NCBI GenBank assembly: GCA_964462515.1
Contig: CAYWXK010000019.1
Span: 1 to 64,000, forward strand
Reading direction: 5' to 3'
From: CAYWXK01 sp964462515
GTDB lineage: Bacteria; Planctomycetota; Phycisphaerae; Sedimentisphaerales; Anaerobacaceae
DNA length: 64,000 bases
In this document: in pieces, positions 9,254 through 16,576 of the stretch
How the letters are laid out: each line of letters starts with the position of its first letter
Numbering within the stretch: the first letter of the stretch is position 1
Made by a program: the position numbers and the translations under genes
Notes under the pieces: model-generated
Database searches by the model: none
What the model was told of the DNA's origin: nothing
The model's input: the letters and a program-made list of their open reading frames with translations, nothing else

Positions 9254-9295
9254 TGGGGGAGATGACAGGTAGCTTATCCACAGTCATCTCCCCCA
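9254..9295 (-). terminator. strong hairpin between flagellin and fliS
   Basis: TGGGGGAGATGAC (9254-9266) pairs perfectly with GTCATCTCCCCCA (9283-9295): a 13-bp stem with a 16-base loop, 36 bases downstream of the flagellin stop codon. The minus-strand continuation is A/T-rich but has no long T-run. It probably terminates or attenuates the highly expressed flagellin mRNA, or protects its 3' end. Confidence 0.65.
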
Positions 9296-9330
9296 AAATT
9301 TACTCATTGTTGTTCAAATGTCTGAACGAA

Positions 9331-10143
9331 TTATCTCAGCAAGGTTAATGCCATTTGTGGCATTGCGTTGGCCTGAGCCAACATAGCGACACCGGCTTGC
9401 GCCAACACCTGGGCTCTGGTCATTGTTGCCATTTCAGTAGCTACATCGACATCGGAGACACGCGATTCTGCTGCCAATAGGTTCTCAACCTGAACATTAA
9501 GAACGCCTACCGTATTTTCCAGACGGTTCATCTTTGCACCAAAGCCTGCCCGAGATGTAGTGGCAGTATTAATTGCGGTGGACAAAGTTGTCAGAGCTGC
9601 CTGGGCACTGGCGGCGGTGCCGATATTTATGCTATCGATGCTAAGACCGCTCTTGGTCATATCGGCCATATCGATGCTGATTGTGTCACTTGAATCGCCA
9701 AATACAATCGATACACTGCCAGTAGCGCTATTGAGCAGACTGATGCCGTTAAATTCAGCCGACCCTGCGATACGCTCGATTTCGTTAGCCAATTCGTCGA
9801 GCTCATTGTCCATAATTGCTCGCTGCGATGAAGAATAAGTCCCCGTAGCTGCTTGCTCAGCCAACTGTTTCATACGCCCCAGCAGGTCATCGATAGTCTG
9901 CATAGCACCTTCCGTTGTCTGTAACATACTGACAGCATCCTGTGCGTTACGTGCTCCCTGCTGGAGGACGGCGATGTCGGCTCGCATCAACTCACGGACA
10001 GCCAGGCCGGCTGCATCATCCTTGGCGGTATTAATTCGCAGACCTGACGAGAGCCTTTCGACCGACTGGGCTAATGCATCATAGCTTTCACCCAAGTGGC
10101 GTGCAGCATTTGCTGCCATAATGTTGTTCTTAATTGCTAACAT
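9331..10143 (-). CDS. fliC: flagellin
   Basis: 270 residues, the short type made of the conserved D0/D1 coiled domains. The N-terminal half has NNIMAANAARHLGESYDALAQSVERLSSGLRIN and AKDDAAGLAVRE. The C-terminal half has VSDVDVATEMATMTRAQVLAQAGVAMLAQAN, and the protein ends MALTLLR. Only a small central domain of about 70 residues lies between them, so little variable surface is exposed. It is exported by the flagellar type III system and forms the filament. An AAGGAGT ribosome site sits 8 bases upstream of the ATG, and a sigma-28-like promoter is about 100 bp upstream. It is the only flagellin in the window. Confidence 0.95.
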   Translation of the reverse strand: MLAIKNNIMAANAARHLGESYDALAQSVERLSSGLRINTAKDDAAGLAVRELMRADIAVLQQGARNAQDAVSMLQTTEGAMQTIDDLLGRMKQLAEQAATGTYSSSQRAIMDNELDELANEIERIAGSAEFNGISLLNSATGSVSIVFGDSSDTISIDMADMTKSGLSIDSINIGTAASAQAALTTLSTAINTATTSRAGFGAKMNRLENTVGVLNVQVENLLAAESRVSDVDVATEMATMTRAQVLAQAGVAMLAQANAMPQMALTLLR

Positions 10144-10475
10144 ATTTTTGACTCCTTAAAAAGTTCAGATTTTTGGCTGTGCCAAGCCACATTCACTTAA
10201 CACGACAGACACACAGCACGGCATAAAATATGCTTTCAAGTGACATTATCGATGAAGATGCAAAAGACTTAAGGGGTATATTTTATGGAAAATAGCTACA
10301 AACCGGCTAGACCTGTAATGTCATTATTGTAAATACTGATATTACGGCCAAACCAAATAGAGACACAAAGTAAATAAAGAATTTATAAAGTAAGCTTTTG
10401 GTCTGCAACCTTTGATTGAATCGGAAGGCCTGATTATCCGAATGGATAACGTAAGATTATGTTGGAAAGGCACGT
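10144..10475. other. divergent intergenic region between flagellin and glycosyltransferase
   Basis: 332 bases. It holds the flagellin ribosome site and leader, a sigma-28-like promoter on the minus strand (10246-10272), and near the glycosyltransferase side a small inverted repeat (TTATCC-GAAT-GGATAA, 10434-10449). No sigma-54 core and no additional gene are visible. Confidence 0.5.
10246..10272 (-). promoter_or_regulatory. sigma-28-like promoter of flagellin
   Basis: Read on the minus strand: TTAAGTCT, 11 bases, ATCGATAA. Compared with the sigma-28 consensus TAAAGTTT-N11-GCCGATAA this matches 12 of 16 positions with correct spacing, about 100 bases before the flagellin ATG. A fliA-like gene starts at the right end of the window, which fits. 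Confidence 0.5.
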
Positions 10476-10826
10476 ATGCGAAAAGAAGAAGCCCCAGGTG
10501 ATAAGAGATTGCTTGTATTCAATTGCCACGAGGCGTGGGTGAACCAGCTTGGAGTATTGGAGTACCAGTTCGACATAATTGTAGGATTGAATGGACGCTA
10601 CAAGAAGGGATGGGATGAGCGGATTCGGCCTATCCCGGCCAATTCACATCTGGTAAGCTTAGAAGAGGCAGTTTGGTCACAGAACCATTACTACTGCATC
10701 ATAACGCATAACATAACTGATTTACTGGATATCAAGGATAGGCCGGAGCCGCGGCTTCTGGTAATTCATTCGACTTTAGAGGGACGGGCAATAGAAGAAA
10801 GAGCCAACGTAAACCATACAAGATGA
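10476..10826 (+). CDS. glycosyltransferase, N-terminal part (split gene)
   Basis: 116 residues. It resembles the N-terminal Rossmann-like half of a GT-B glycosyltransferase: LLVFNCHEAWVNQLGV..., then LVIHSTLEGRAIEE, where the normal protein would continue. The frame ends with TGA inside ATGA, and the C-terminal half starts from that ATG in the -1 frame with no residues obviously missing. The pair therefore looks like one gene broken by a single-base frameshift, or two coupled polypeptides. It lies between flagellin and fliK, so a role in modifying flagellin or surface glycans is a reasonable inference. The intact-gene family call is moderate. Confidence 0.65.
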   Translation: MRKEEAPGDKRLLVFNCHEAWVNQLGVLEYQFDIIVGLNGRYKKGWDERIRPIPANSHLVSLEEAVWSQNHYYCIITHNITDLLDIKDRPEPRLLVIHSTLEGRAIEERANVNHTR

Positions 10827-11548
10827 AGGAGATGGTGCATAAGTATTTAGAATCGGTTGGCGGTCATGTTGCGGCCACTTCTCTTCTTAAAGGCAGGTCA
10901 TGGGGTTTTACAGAGGACATTGTGCCTTTTGGGGTCGATGTGGATGAGTATTTACCATATCGCGGAGAGACAGCGGCTGGCCTGCGAGTTTGTAACTTCA
11001 TTGAGAGCCGAAAGAGTATTTTATCGTGGGACTTTTATCAGAAGGCATTCGCAGAGATACCGGTGCAGCTTGTTGGATACAATCCGGGAATGGCAGGAGT
11101 GAGAGCAACGGACAACTGGGAGCACCTAAAAAGGCTACTGCAGTCTCACCGGTTCTACATCCATACTGCCAGTCCAAAACTTGAAGATGGATATAATATG
11201 GCCAGTCTGGAGGCGATGGCTGCGGGGCTGCCTGTTATAGGGAATCGACACCCTACCTCGCCGATAGAACACGGTGTGAGCGGCTTTCTGAGCGACGACC
11301 CCGATGAATTACGCAGATGCGCTCAGATGTTGTTAGAAGACCGAGATTTAGCAGAAAGGATGGGCCAGCGTGCGCGAGAGACGGTCAAAGAGCGTTTCTC
11401 GATAAAAAGGTTCAAAGAAGGGTTTCTACGGTCTATTGAAATCGCACGTCAGAAATGGGAGGGTAAAAGGACTATATTGCGACAATTACAACAGAGACGC
11501 TGTATTCTGGACAGGACTACACCAAAATATTTATGGAGTCGCCTGTGA
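10823..11548 (+). CDS. glycosyltransferase, C-terminal part (split gene)
   Basis: 241 residues, GT4/GT-B C-terminal nucleotide-sugar-binding half. It has SPKLEDGYNMASLEAMAAGLPV (the E-x7-E region that holds the donor nucleotide), then GNRHPTSPIEHGVSGFL and a C-terminal helix typical of the fold. It starts at an ATG overlapping the stop of the preceding fragment by 4 bases and continues the same domain. The 3' end overlaps the convergent fliK end by 32 bp, so the last residues may be non-native. If the reading frame is truly broken in the genome, the two parts would have to associate to give activity. Confidence 0.72.
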   Translation: MKEMVHKYLESVGGHVAATSLLKGRSWGFTEDIVPFGVDVDEYLPYRGETAAGLRVCNFIESRKSILSWDFYQKAFAEIPVQLVGYNPGMAGVRATDNWEHLKRLLQSHRFYIHTASPKLEDGYNMASLEAMAAGLPVIGNRHPTSPIEHGVSGFLSDDPDELRRCAQMLLEDRDLAERMGQRARETVKERFSIKRFKEGFLRSIEIARQKWEGKRTILRQLQQRRCILDRTTPKYLWSRL

Positions 11549-13385
11549 CCTGGACAGGATAGGTCGGATTATCTTGAGAATTGGCAGGGTTTGTCAAAAA
11601 CAGATTAACTGATTTGCCGCTGTCGGAAGTGTCATAGCCAGGAAAGCTACGTTGTTGAAAGCAATCCTGGTGTGTCGATTGGTCTGGGAGATGGTCCTGC
11701 TGGTTTTGCTGGGCGAGCATTACCTCGAGGCGCTTTATCTGAATACCTGAATCCTGAAGGTTCTGTATTATCTGCGGGAGAGCCTGTTCAATCTGGTACT
11801 TCGTTTGCGTTTTGTCAACCTCCAACAAGCCTATGATGCTGGTATCTTCCTGCCGGAATCTTATGAGGACTTTGCCGAGCTCAGGGGGATTAAGACGGAT
11901 AGTAATTTGCTTAGGGTCGGTGCTAAAAGAACTGTAAATAGATTCCAGAATTTGCTTTGCCACATCTGAGGAGACATCGCTGAAATAGAAGTTATTTACT
12001 GGTTTGTCTGTCTCGGCCAAAACAGATGATTTCTGTGCGACGGCGATTTGGGCGGCATTATGAGAAAAGATCTGCTCAAAATTTGCGTTAAAATTATCGT
12101 TTGCGACCGAGCTATTTTGGCTTTTTGGCTGGCGTGTAAGTATTTGGGATTCGGCCACAGTTGTTTTATATGAAAGAAAGTCACTGGATAGAACGCCGAC
12201 GTTTTTGCCGGCGTTACCATCAGTCAATTCTGGAATAATCTTATCTTTGTTATTAGCAGCGGCTTTGTCGCCAGTCAACTTGTCGGGGGCAGAAAAAGAC
12301 GTTTCTTGATTAGACGACACGGCCTGGGTCTGCTGTGAGGAACTTAGTTGAGTTATCGGCAAGTCGGAATCTATTGTGGGTATTTTTGGGCCATTAGAAT
12401 TAGCAGCATAGGGCGGCATAGGTGATTTTTGTACAGAAGTAGCCTTAATGCTATTGGCTTCAATAACAGAAGCAGCGGCCTTAGTCTGAGCCAGGTCGAT
12501 ACCGGTTATAAGAGGCTCATCTTCAGCTTTTGCGGTATCAGGCATTGATACAGCAGGCTTTATAATATCCGAGCGAGCTGACAGGAAAGCAGCCTGCAAA
12601 CCGGGGTCAGACGAAATATTAACTAACGGGGCGAGCGTAGGAGAAGGTTCTGTCTGTAATTGCAGTTGAGTTAGAGTTTCAACTTTTGCAGGATTGCCAA
12701 GCGATATGGGGATGAAGCCGGAGAGGTTGGCCTCTAATTTTACTTTGTCCTGACCTATGGGATTAGTAGCGTCTTTGTCGCCGGTCAACTTGTCGGGGAC
12801 AGAAAAAGACGTTTCTTGATTAGACGATACGGCTGAGGTGGGTGGCATAGGCGACTTTAGGACAGGAACATCCGCTTTATTAAGGGTTGATAGCATTGCA
12901 GCTTCAGGAAGTTCAACGCTGCCGGCTGAAATGATGGGAGCAGCAGCCGTAGTTTGGGCCAGGTCAATACCGGTCATAAGAGGCTTATTTTCAGTTTTTG
13001 CGGTATCAGGCATTGACACAGCAGGCTTTGTAATATCCGAACCGGGTGGTAAGGAAGCGGTAGGCAACTTAGGGTCAGAGAACGCGTCAATTAACGGAGT
13101 GGATTCAGAGGGAGGTTTTGGGTCCATTTGCTCCTGGGGCGGGTCTTCGCTCAAGGTGTAATTGGAACCGTCCGGTGATTGAGCAGAATAAGATTGGACA
13201 CTAAGAAGGGTTTTATTAAATTTCGTTATCTGATTCTTGGTGGGCGACGACTGCGATGAGATGTCGTCCGATGCGAGCGCCGAAGGCCGTTTTTGCTTGC
13301 TGTTCGACGAGGATTCCGCCAAAGCAGGGTGCACATTGGCTGAACTAGCAGCCATCATATCGATTGCAAGCAGTTTTGGATTCAT
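11517..13385 (-). CDS. fliK: flagellar hook-length control protein FliK
   Basis: 622 residues. The first about 480 are low-complexity, rich in Ser, Pro, Ala, Thr and Lys, with internal repeats. The conserved C-terminal domain (about 490-580) has ITIRLNPPELGKVLIRF and IQNLQDSGIQIKRLEVMLAQ, the signature of the FliK C-terminal fold that switches FlhB specificity. FliK is exported during hook growth, measures hook length and stops hook-type export. A sigma-54 promoter lies 32 bp upstream of the ATG, diverging from flgB, so it should be expressed with the basal body and hook genes. The repeat-rich middle is expected, since it acts as a ruler. Confidence 0.9.
   Translation of the reverse strand: MNPKLLAIDMMAASSANVHPALAESSSNSKQKRPSALASDDISSQSSPTKNQITKFNKTLLSVQSYSAQSPDGSNYTLSEDPPQEQMDPKPPSESTPLIDAFSDPKLPTASLPPGSDITKPAVSMPDTAKTENKPLMTGIDLAQTTAAAPIISAGSVELPEAAMLSTLNKADVPVLKSPMPPTSAVSSNQETSFSVPDKLTGDKDATNPIGQDKVKLEANLSGFIPISLGNPAKVETLTQLQLQTEPSPTLAPLVNISSDPGLQAAFLSARSDIIKPAVSMPDTAKAEDEPLITGIDLAQTKAAASVIEANSIKATSVQKSPMPPYAANSNGPKIPTIDSDLPITQLSSSQQTQAVSSNQETSFSAPDKLTGDKAAANNKDKIIPELTDGNAGKNVGVLSSDFLSYKTTVAESQILTRQPKSQNSSVANDNFNANFEQIFSHNAAQIAVAQKSSVLAETDKPVNNFYFSDVSSDVAKQILESIYSSFSTDPKQITIRLNPPELGKVLIRFRQEDTSIIGLLEVDKTQTKYQIEQALPQIIQNLQDSGIQIKRLEVMLAQQNQQDHLPDQSTHQDCFQQRSFPGYDTSDSGKSVNLFLTNPANSQDNPTYPVQVTGDSINILV
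12271..13070 (-). repeat. degenerate duplication inside fliK
   Basis: Two blocks of about 300 bp are similar. In the first, GTCAACTTGTCGGGG-type and GCGGTATCAGGCATTGA-type words occur near 12273 and 12530; in the second they recur near 12783 and 12998. The offset is about 470-510 bp, with indels between copies. In protein terms, two copies share SVSSNQETSFS-PDKLTGDK-like and PAVSMPDTAKxExxPL-TGIDLAQT segments. This lengthens the ruler region. Confidence 0.7.
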
Positions 13386-13416
13386 AGTGTAACCTTTACA
13401 AAAGAACTATTTAGAT

Positions 13417-13431
13417 GCAATGTCCGTGCCA
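13417..13431 (-). promoter_or_regulatory. sigma-54 promoter of fliK
   Basis: On the minus strand TGGCAC-GGACA-TTGC, a full match to the sigma-54 -24/-12 consensus with the required GG and GC at fixed spacing, 32 bases before the fliK ATG. Such promoters need an AAA+ activator; two are encoded at 52.6 and 57.8 kb. Confidence 0.85.
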
Positions 13432-13637
13432 GTGATTGAGACGATTATCCTCGTAAAAGTAACTGCCTTTCAATACAAGACTTATGAATGCTGAAGAAAT
13501 AACGGTCGATGGGAAATGCAATATTAGCAAACGGTGTTTCGGAGAAAAATGCCGGGGGTAGGAAAAGATTTCCGGTATCAGCCAAAGGCAAATTGAATAA
13601 TCAGGCGGGGGCTATATGTAAAAAAACACATCCGGTT

Positions 13638-13652
13638 GTATAGAATCCTGAC
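13638..13652 (+). promoter_or_regulatory. upstream activator element of the flgB promoter
   Basis: GTATAGAATCCTGAC lies 113 bp before the sigma-54 -24 box of flgB. The same 15 bases occur 111 bp before the sigma-54 box of the 54.3-kb TPR gene. Position, identity and repeat use suggest an enhancer for an NtrC-type activator. It also sits about 210 bp upstream of the fliK promoter and could serve both directions. Confidence 0.7.
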
Positions 13653-13750
13653 ATTGCCGCTGCTATCAAAATGAGAGGTAACGCAGGCGCAAAGCGATTT
13701 TCCGCATACAAAACCCCCTCAGCAGTAAAAAATGACCGGCCGTGCGGCTC

Positions 13751-13765
13751 TGGCACAATTATTGC
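13751..13765 (+). promoter_or_regulatory. sigma-54 promoter of the flgB-flhB operon
   Basis: TGGCAC-AATTA-TTGC, a full match to the sigma-54 consensus, 52 bases before the flgB ATG. It is in the 431-bp divergent region with fliK (13386-13816). That region also holds the fliK sigma-54 promoter and the 15-bp upstream element, and contains no further gene that can be recognised. Confidence 0.9.
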
Positions 13766-13816
13766 TAATTTTTGTGAAAAGACATAGTTTGCGCAGGACA
13801 AAATAAGGAAACAAAT

Positions 13817-14179
13817 ATGTCGAAACGAATCGACGCAATAGACCTTCTGGAAGCCGGTATAAGGGCCGAAGAGCTGCGGCAGAAAACGATTGCCAACAAC
13901 GTTGCCAATCTTGAGACACCGGGTTACCGCAGGGTCGATGTCAAGTTTGAAGAGCTGCTTGCCAAAGCCATGGATTCATCGAGCGGGTCAGGCGACATCA
14001 AAGAAATGAATCCGCAGGTATATCAGCCCAAGGAAACAGCGGTAAAGTCAAACGGCAATGATGTGAGCTTTGAGGTCGAGGTCGGCGAAATGGTAAAGAA
14101 CACGCTTCGTCACAAGGCTTACGTGCGGCTGCTGGGCAAAAAGTTCAAGCAGATTGAGATGGCAATGGACATAAAGTAG
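13817..14179 (+). CDS. flgB: flagellar proximal rod protein FlgB
   Basis: 120 residues. It has the N-terminal rod-family motif RQKTIANNVANLETPGYRR (about 27-45) and a C-terminal helix ending in FKQIEMAMDIK, typical of FlgB. FlgB is exported and forms the first part of the rod on the FliE/FliF base. AAGGAAAC lies before the ATG. First gene of the long operon and directly downstream of the sigma-54 promoter. Confidence 0.93.
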   Translation: MSKRIDAIDLLEAGIRAEELRQKTIANNVANLETPGYRRVDVKFEELLAKAMDSSSGSGDIKEMNPQVYQPKETAVKSNGNDVSFEVEVGEMVKNTLRHKAYVRLLGKKFKQIEMAMDIK

Positions 14180-14250
14180 CTATCCGTTGTTTAGCTGCCG
14201 TTTTCAAGTGGTCGAACAGCGACGGTTAAGAAGGCAGAAAGGAAAAGATA

Positions 14251-14652
14251 ATGAAGGTAAATGGTATCTTCGGCCCAATAGATATATCCGTGTCGGGATT
14301 GCGAGCGCAAGGTAAACAACTGGAGGTGATTTCGTCCAATGTTGCGAACTCGCGCACAACCGATGCCGGCAAGGGCGAGCCATATCGGCGGCTCGAGGCG
14401 ATGTTCAAAGCAGAAGAAGAAAACGGCGGAGTCAACCTGCAAAAGATAATGAAAGATATGAGCGAATTTCCGAGGATTTTCGACCCTGGTAACCCGGAAG
14501 CAGATGAAGAGGGTTATGTCGAACTGCCCAACGTGAATTTGCCAATTGAGATGATGAATCTGACTATTGCAACGCGGGCATATCAGGCAAATGCGTCGGT
14601 ATTAAAACGTTATCAGCAAATGGTAGATACGACTCTGGAACTACTTCGTTAA
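14251..14652 (+). CDS. flgC: flagellar proximal rod protein FlgC
   Basis: 133 residues. The start IDISVSGLRAQGKQLEVISSNVANSRT matches the conserved rod N-terminus. The end has NLPIEMMNLTIATRAYQANASVLKRYQQM, the C-terminal helix that packs against the neighbouring rod subunits. It follows flgB by 71 bp with an AAGGAAAAG ribosome site and lies just before fliE, the normal flgBC-fliE order. Confidence 0.94.
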   Translation: MKVNGIFGPIDISVSGLRAQGKQLEVISSNVANSRTTDAGKGEPYRRLEAMFKAEEENGGVNLQKIMKDMSEFPRIFDPGNPEADEEGYVELPNVNLPIEMMNLTIATRAYQANASVLKRYQQMVDTTLELLR

Positions 14653-14667
14653 ACAAGGGAAAGGATT

Positions 14668-14991
14668 ATGGTCAATCTAAATGCGAATGTTACCTCAGTG
14701 CCGGCGATACCGGGTGCAGATTTTGCCGGGATACAAAAAACCAACGGCGCCGAGACGAAACAATCAGACTTTTCAGAGACCGTAAAGGCTGTCGGCAACT
14801 ATATATCCAAAGTTGATGACCTTCAACAAACATCTGATATGTCCATCAAGGATTTGTTGAGCGGTAAGAATGAAGATATTACTGCGGTGGTCTCTGCAAT
14901 GGCAAAAGCGGATTTGAGCTTTAAGCTTCTTGTAGGCGTTAGAAACAAGTTAATCGAAGCCTACAAACAAACAATGAATATGCCGCTGTGA
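14668..14991 (+). CDS. fliE: hook-basal body protein FliE
   Basis: 107 residues. The first about 30 are variable. The C-terminal half carries the FliE pattern DLLSGKNEDITAVVSAMAKADLSFKLLVGVRNKLIEAYKQTMNMPL. FliE joins the MS ring to the rod and may open the export channel. It begins 15 bases after flgC and precedes fliF, as in most flagellar operons. Confidence 0.93.
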   Translation: MVNLNANVTSVPAIPGADFAGIQKTNGAETKQSDFSETVKAVGNYISKVDDLQQTSDMSIKDLLSGKNEDITAVVSAMAKADLSFKLLVGVRNKLIEAYKQTMNMPL

Positions 14992-15054
14992 TGCGCTGAG
15001 TGTAAATCTAACGTGAGATAGATAAGAAACTGCTGGAGAAAAGATACAAGAAAG

Positions 15055-16572
15055 ATGGGTTTCTTAGAAAAAATAAGAGCGGTCTGGCGAAAGATAAGCG
15101 TGATACAGCGGGCTCTGCTTGTTACTGTTGTTCTAACATTTACTATTACCGGCGGACTTCTTGTGCACTGGGTTCGCAAACCTGATATGCGGATGTTATA
15201 TCAGGGCCTATCGCCGGAAGAGGCCTCTAAAATTGTTGAGAAGATTGCCGAAAAAAGCATTCCTTACGAATTACGAGATGGCGGGGCAGGCATCTATGCA
15301 CCGAAAGAAAGAATTTACCAGCTTCGGCTGGACATGGCAAAAGAAGGACTTCCTGAGGGCGAACAGGGCGGATACAAGATATTCGAGAAGGAAAAAATAG
15401 GCGTCAGTCCATTTGTTCAAAGCGTCAATCTCAAGCGAGCGCTGCAGGATGAGCTTGCAAAAAGTATCCAGATGATAGAGGGAGTAGTCTTTGCACGCGT
15501 TCATTTAGTTAGCTCGGAACAGACTCTTTTTACATCTGAAGGCGCCAAATCAAGCGCTTCAGTAGTTATTCGACTAAAGCCCGGTTACAGATTAAGCGCC
15601 CAGACTGTGGCAGCTATTACGCATATGGTATCCGGCAGCGTTGAAGGGCTCAAATCGGAAAACGTAACGGTGATAGATAGTCAGGGGACACTATTATCCG
15701 GCAAGTCAGAGCAGACTATGGTTCAGGGTGCAGGCACGGTTCAGGATTACAAAGAGCGCGTGGAGAGTAGTCTGGCACGTAAAATTGAGGATATGCTCAC
15801 TGTTGTTTTAGGGGCTGGAAGAGCAGTGGTAGGTGTCAGCGCTGTCATTGATATGAACAGCGTCAGCACCGTTACAGAGACTTACGACCCGACTGCGAAG
15901 GTGGCCTCAAAAGAGGAGATAAAAAGCGGGACCGAAACCGAAAGTGGCAGCACACCTGCGGGCGGCGGGCCTGCGACGACGGGCGGCACGAAAAAGGTTG
16001 ATGAAACGGTCCTCACTGAATATGAGGTCGGCAAAACAGTAAAGCAGCAGGTTATGCTACCAGGCGAAATAAAATCCCTATCGGTTTCGGCATTCGTTGA
16101 CTTATCAAAATCAGATGCTAACGAAGCAGGAGCTGGCGGCAGCAGCGGAATGATAATGCAATTAACGGATGTGGAGCAAATTATTAGAAATGCAGTTGGG
16201 TTGAGGGAAACAGACTTACTGAAAGTTGTTAATGTTAAGTTTCACCGCCCGACAGAAATGCTGACGGATGAGAAGGAATCGAACTGGTCACGTTACATAG
16301 CGATTGCTCGCCACGCTTCTTTAGGGGTTATGGCGATATGTGCGCTCCTTGTGCTGAAAATACTCAAAGGCGGCAAAAAGAAAGCGGAAGCGGCGGCAGC
16401 AGCGATGCCAATGCAATTACCCGGTGCTGAAGGAACTATCGGCTTTTTGCCCGCTGAAACCGGAAAAGCCGAGACAATGGCGATACGCAGGCAGATTGCC
16501 AATGCTTTACACCATAATCCTGAACAAGCCAGACAATTATTTGCAAGCTGGGTAGAGGAAAAGGGAGGGTAG
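15055..16572 (+). CDS. fliF: flagellar MS-ring protein FliF
   Basis: 505 residues. TM1 lies at about 20-41, followed by the ring-building motif domains (YQGLSPEEASKIVEKI, GEQGGYKIFEKEKIGVSPF, and ALQDELAKSIQMIEGVVFARVHLV). A low-complexity Ser/Gly/Thr segment follows (about 285-320), then TM2 (about 423-440). The cytoplasmic tail ends ARQLFASWVEEKGG, which matches the FliG-binding peptide. The protein forms the inner-membrane ring on which the rotor and export gate assemble. It starts 63 bp after fliE. Its length is slightly below the usual 530-560. Confidence 0.95.
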   Translation: MGFLEKIRAVWRKISVIQRALLVTVVLTFTITGGLLVHWVRKPDMRMLYQGLSPEEASKIVEKIAEKSIPYELRDGGAGIYAPKERIYQLRLDMAKEGLPEGEQGGYKIFEKEKIGVSPFVQSVNLKRALQDELAKSIQMIEGVVFARVHLVSSEQTLFTSEGAKSSASVVIRLKPGYRLSAQTVAAITHMVSGSVEGLKSENVTVIDSQGTLLSGKSEQTMVQGAGTVQDYKERVESSLARKIEDMLTVVLGAGRAVVGVSAVIDMNSVSTVTETYDPTAKVASKEEIKSGTETESGSTPAGGGPATTGGTKKVDETVLTEYEVGKTVKQQVMLPGEIKSLSVSAFVDLSKSDANEAGAGGSSGMIMQLTDVEQIIRNAVGLRETDLLKVVNVKFHRPTEMLTDEKESNWSRYIAIARHASLGVMAICALLVLKILKGGKKKAEAAAAAMPMQLPGAEGTIGFLPAETGKAETMAIRRQIANALHHNPEQARQLFASWVEEKGG

Positions 16573-16576
16573 ATAA

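Noticed and set aside
10434..10449. Inverted repeat TTATCC-GAAT-GGATAA before the split glycosyltransferase
   Set aside because: Only 6-bp arms, no promoter nearby that it could control; may be chance.
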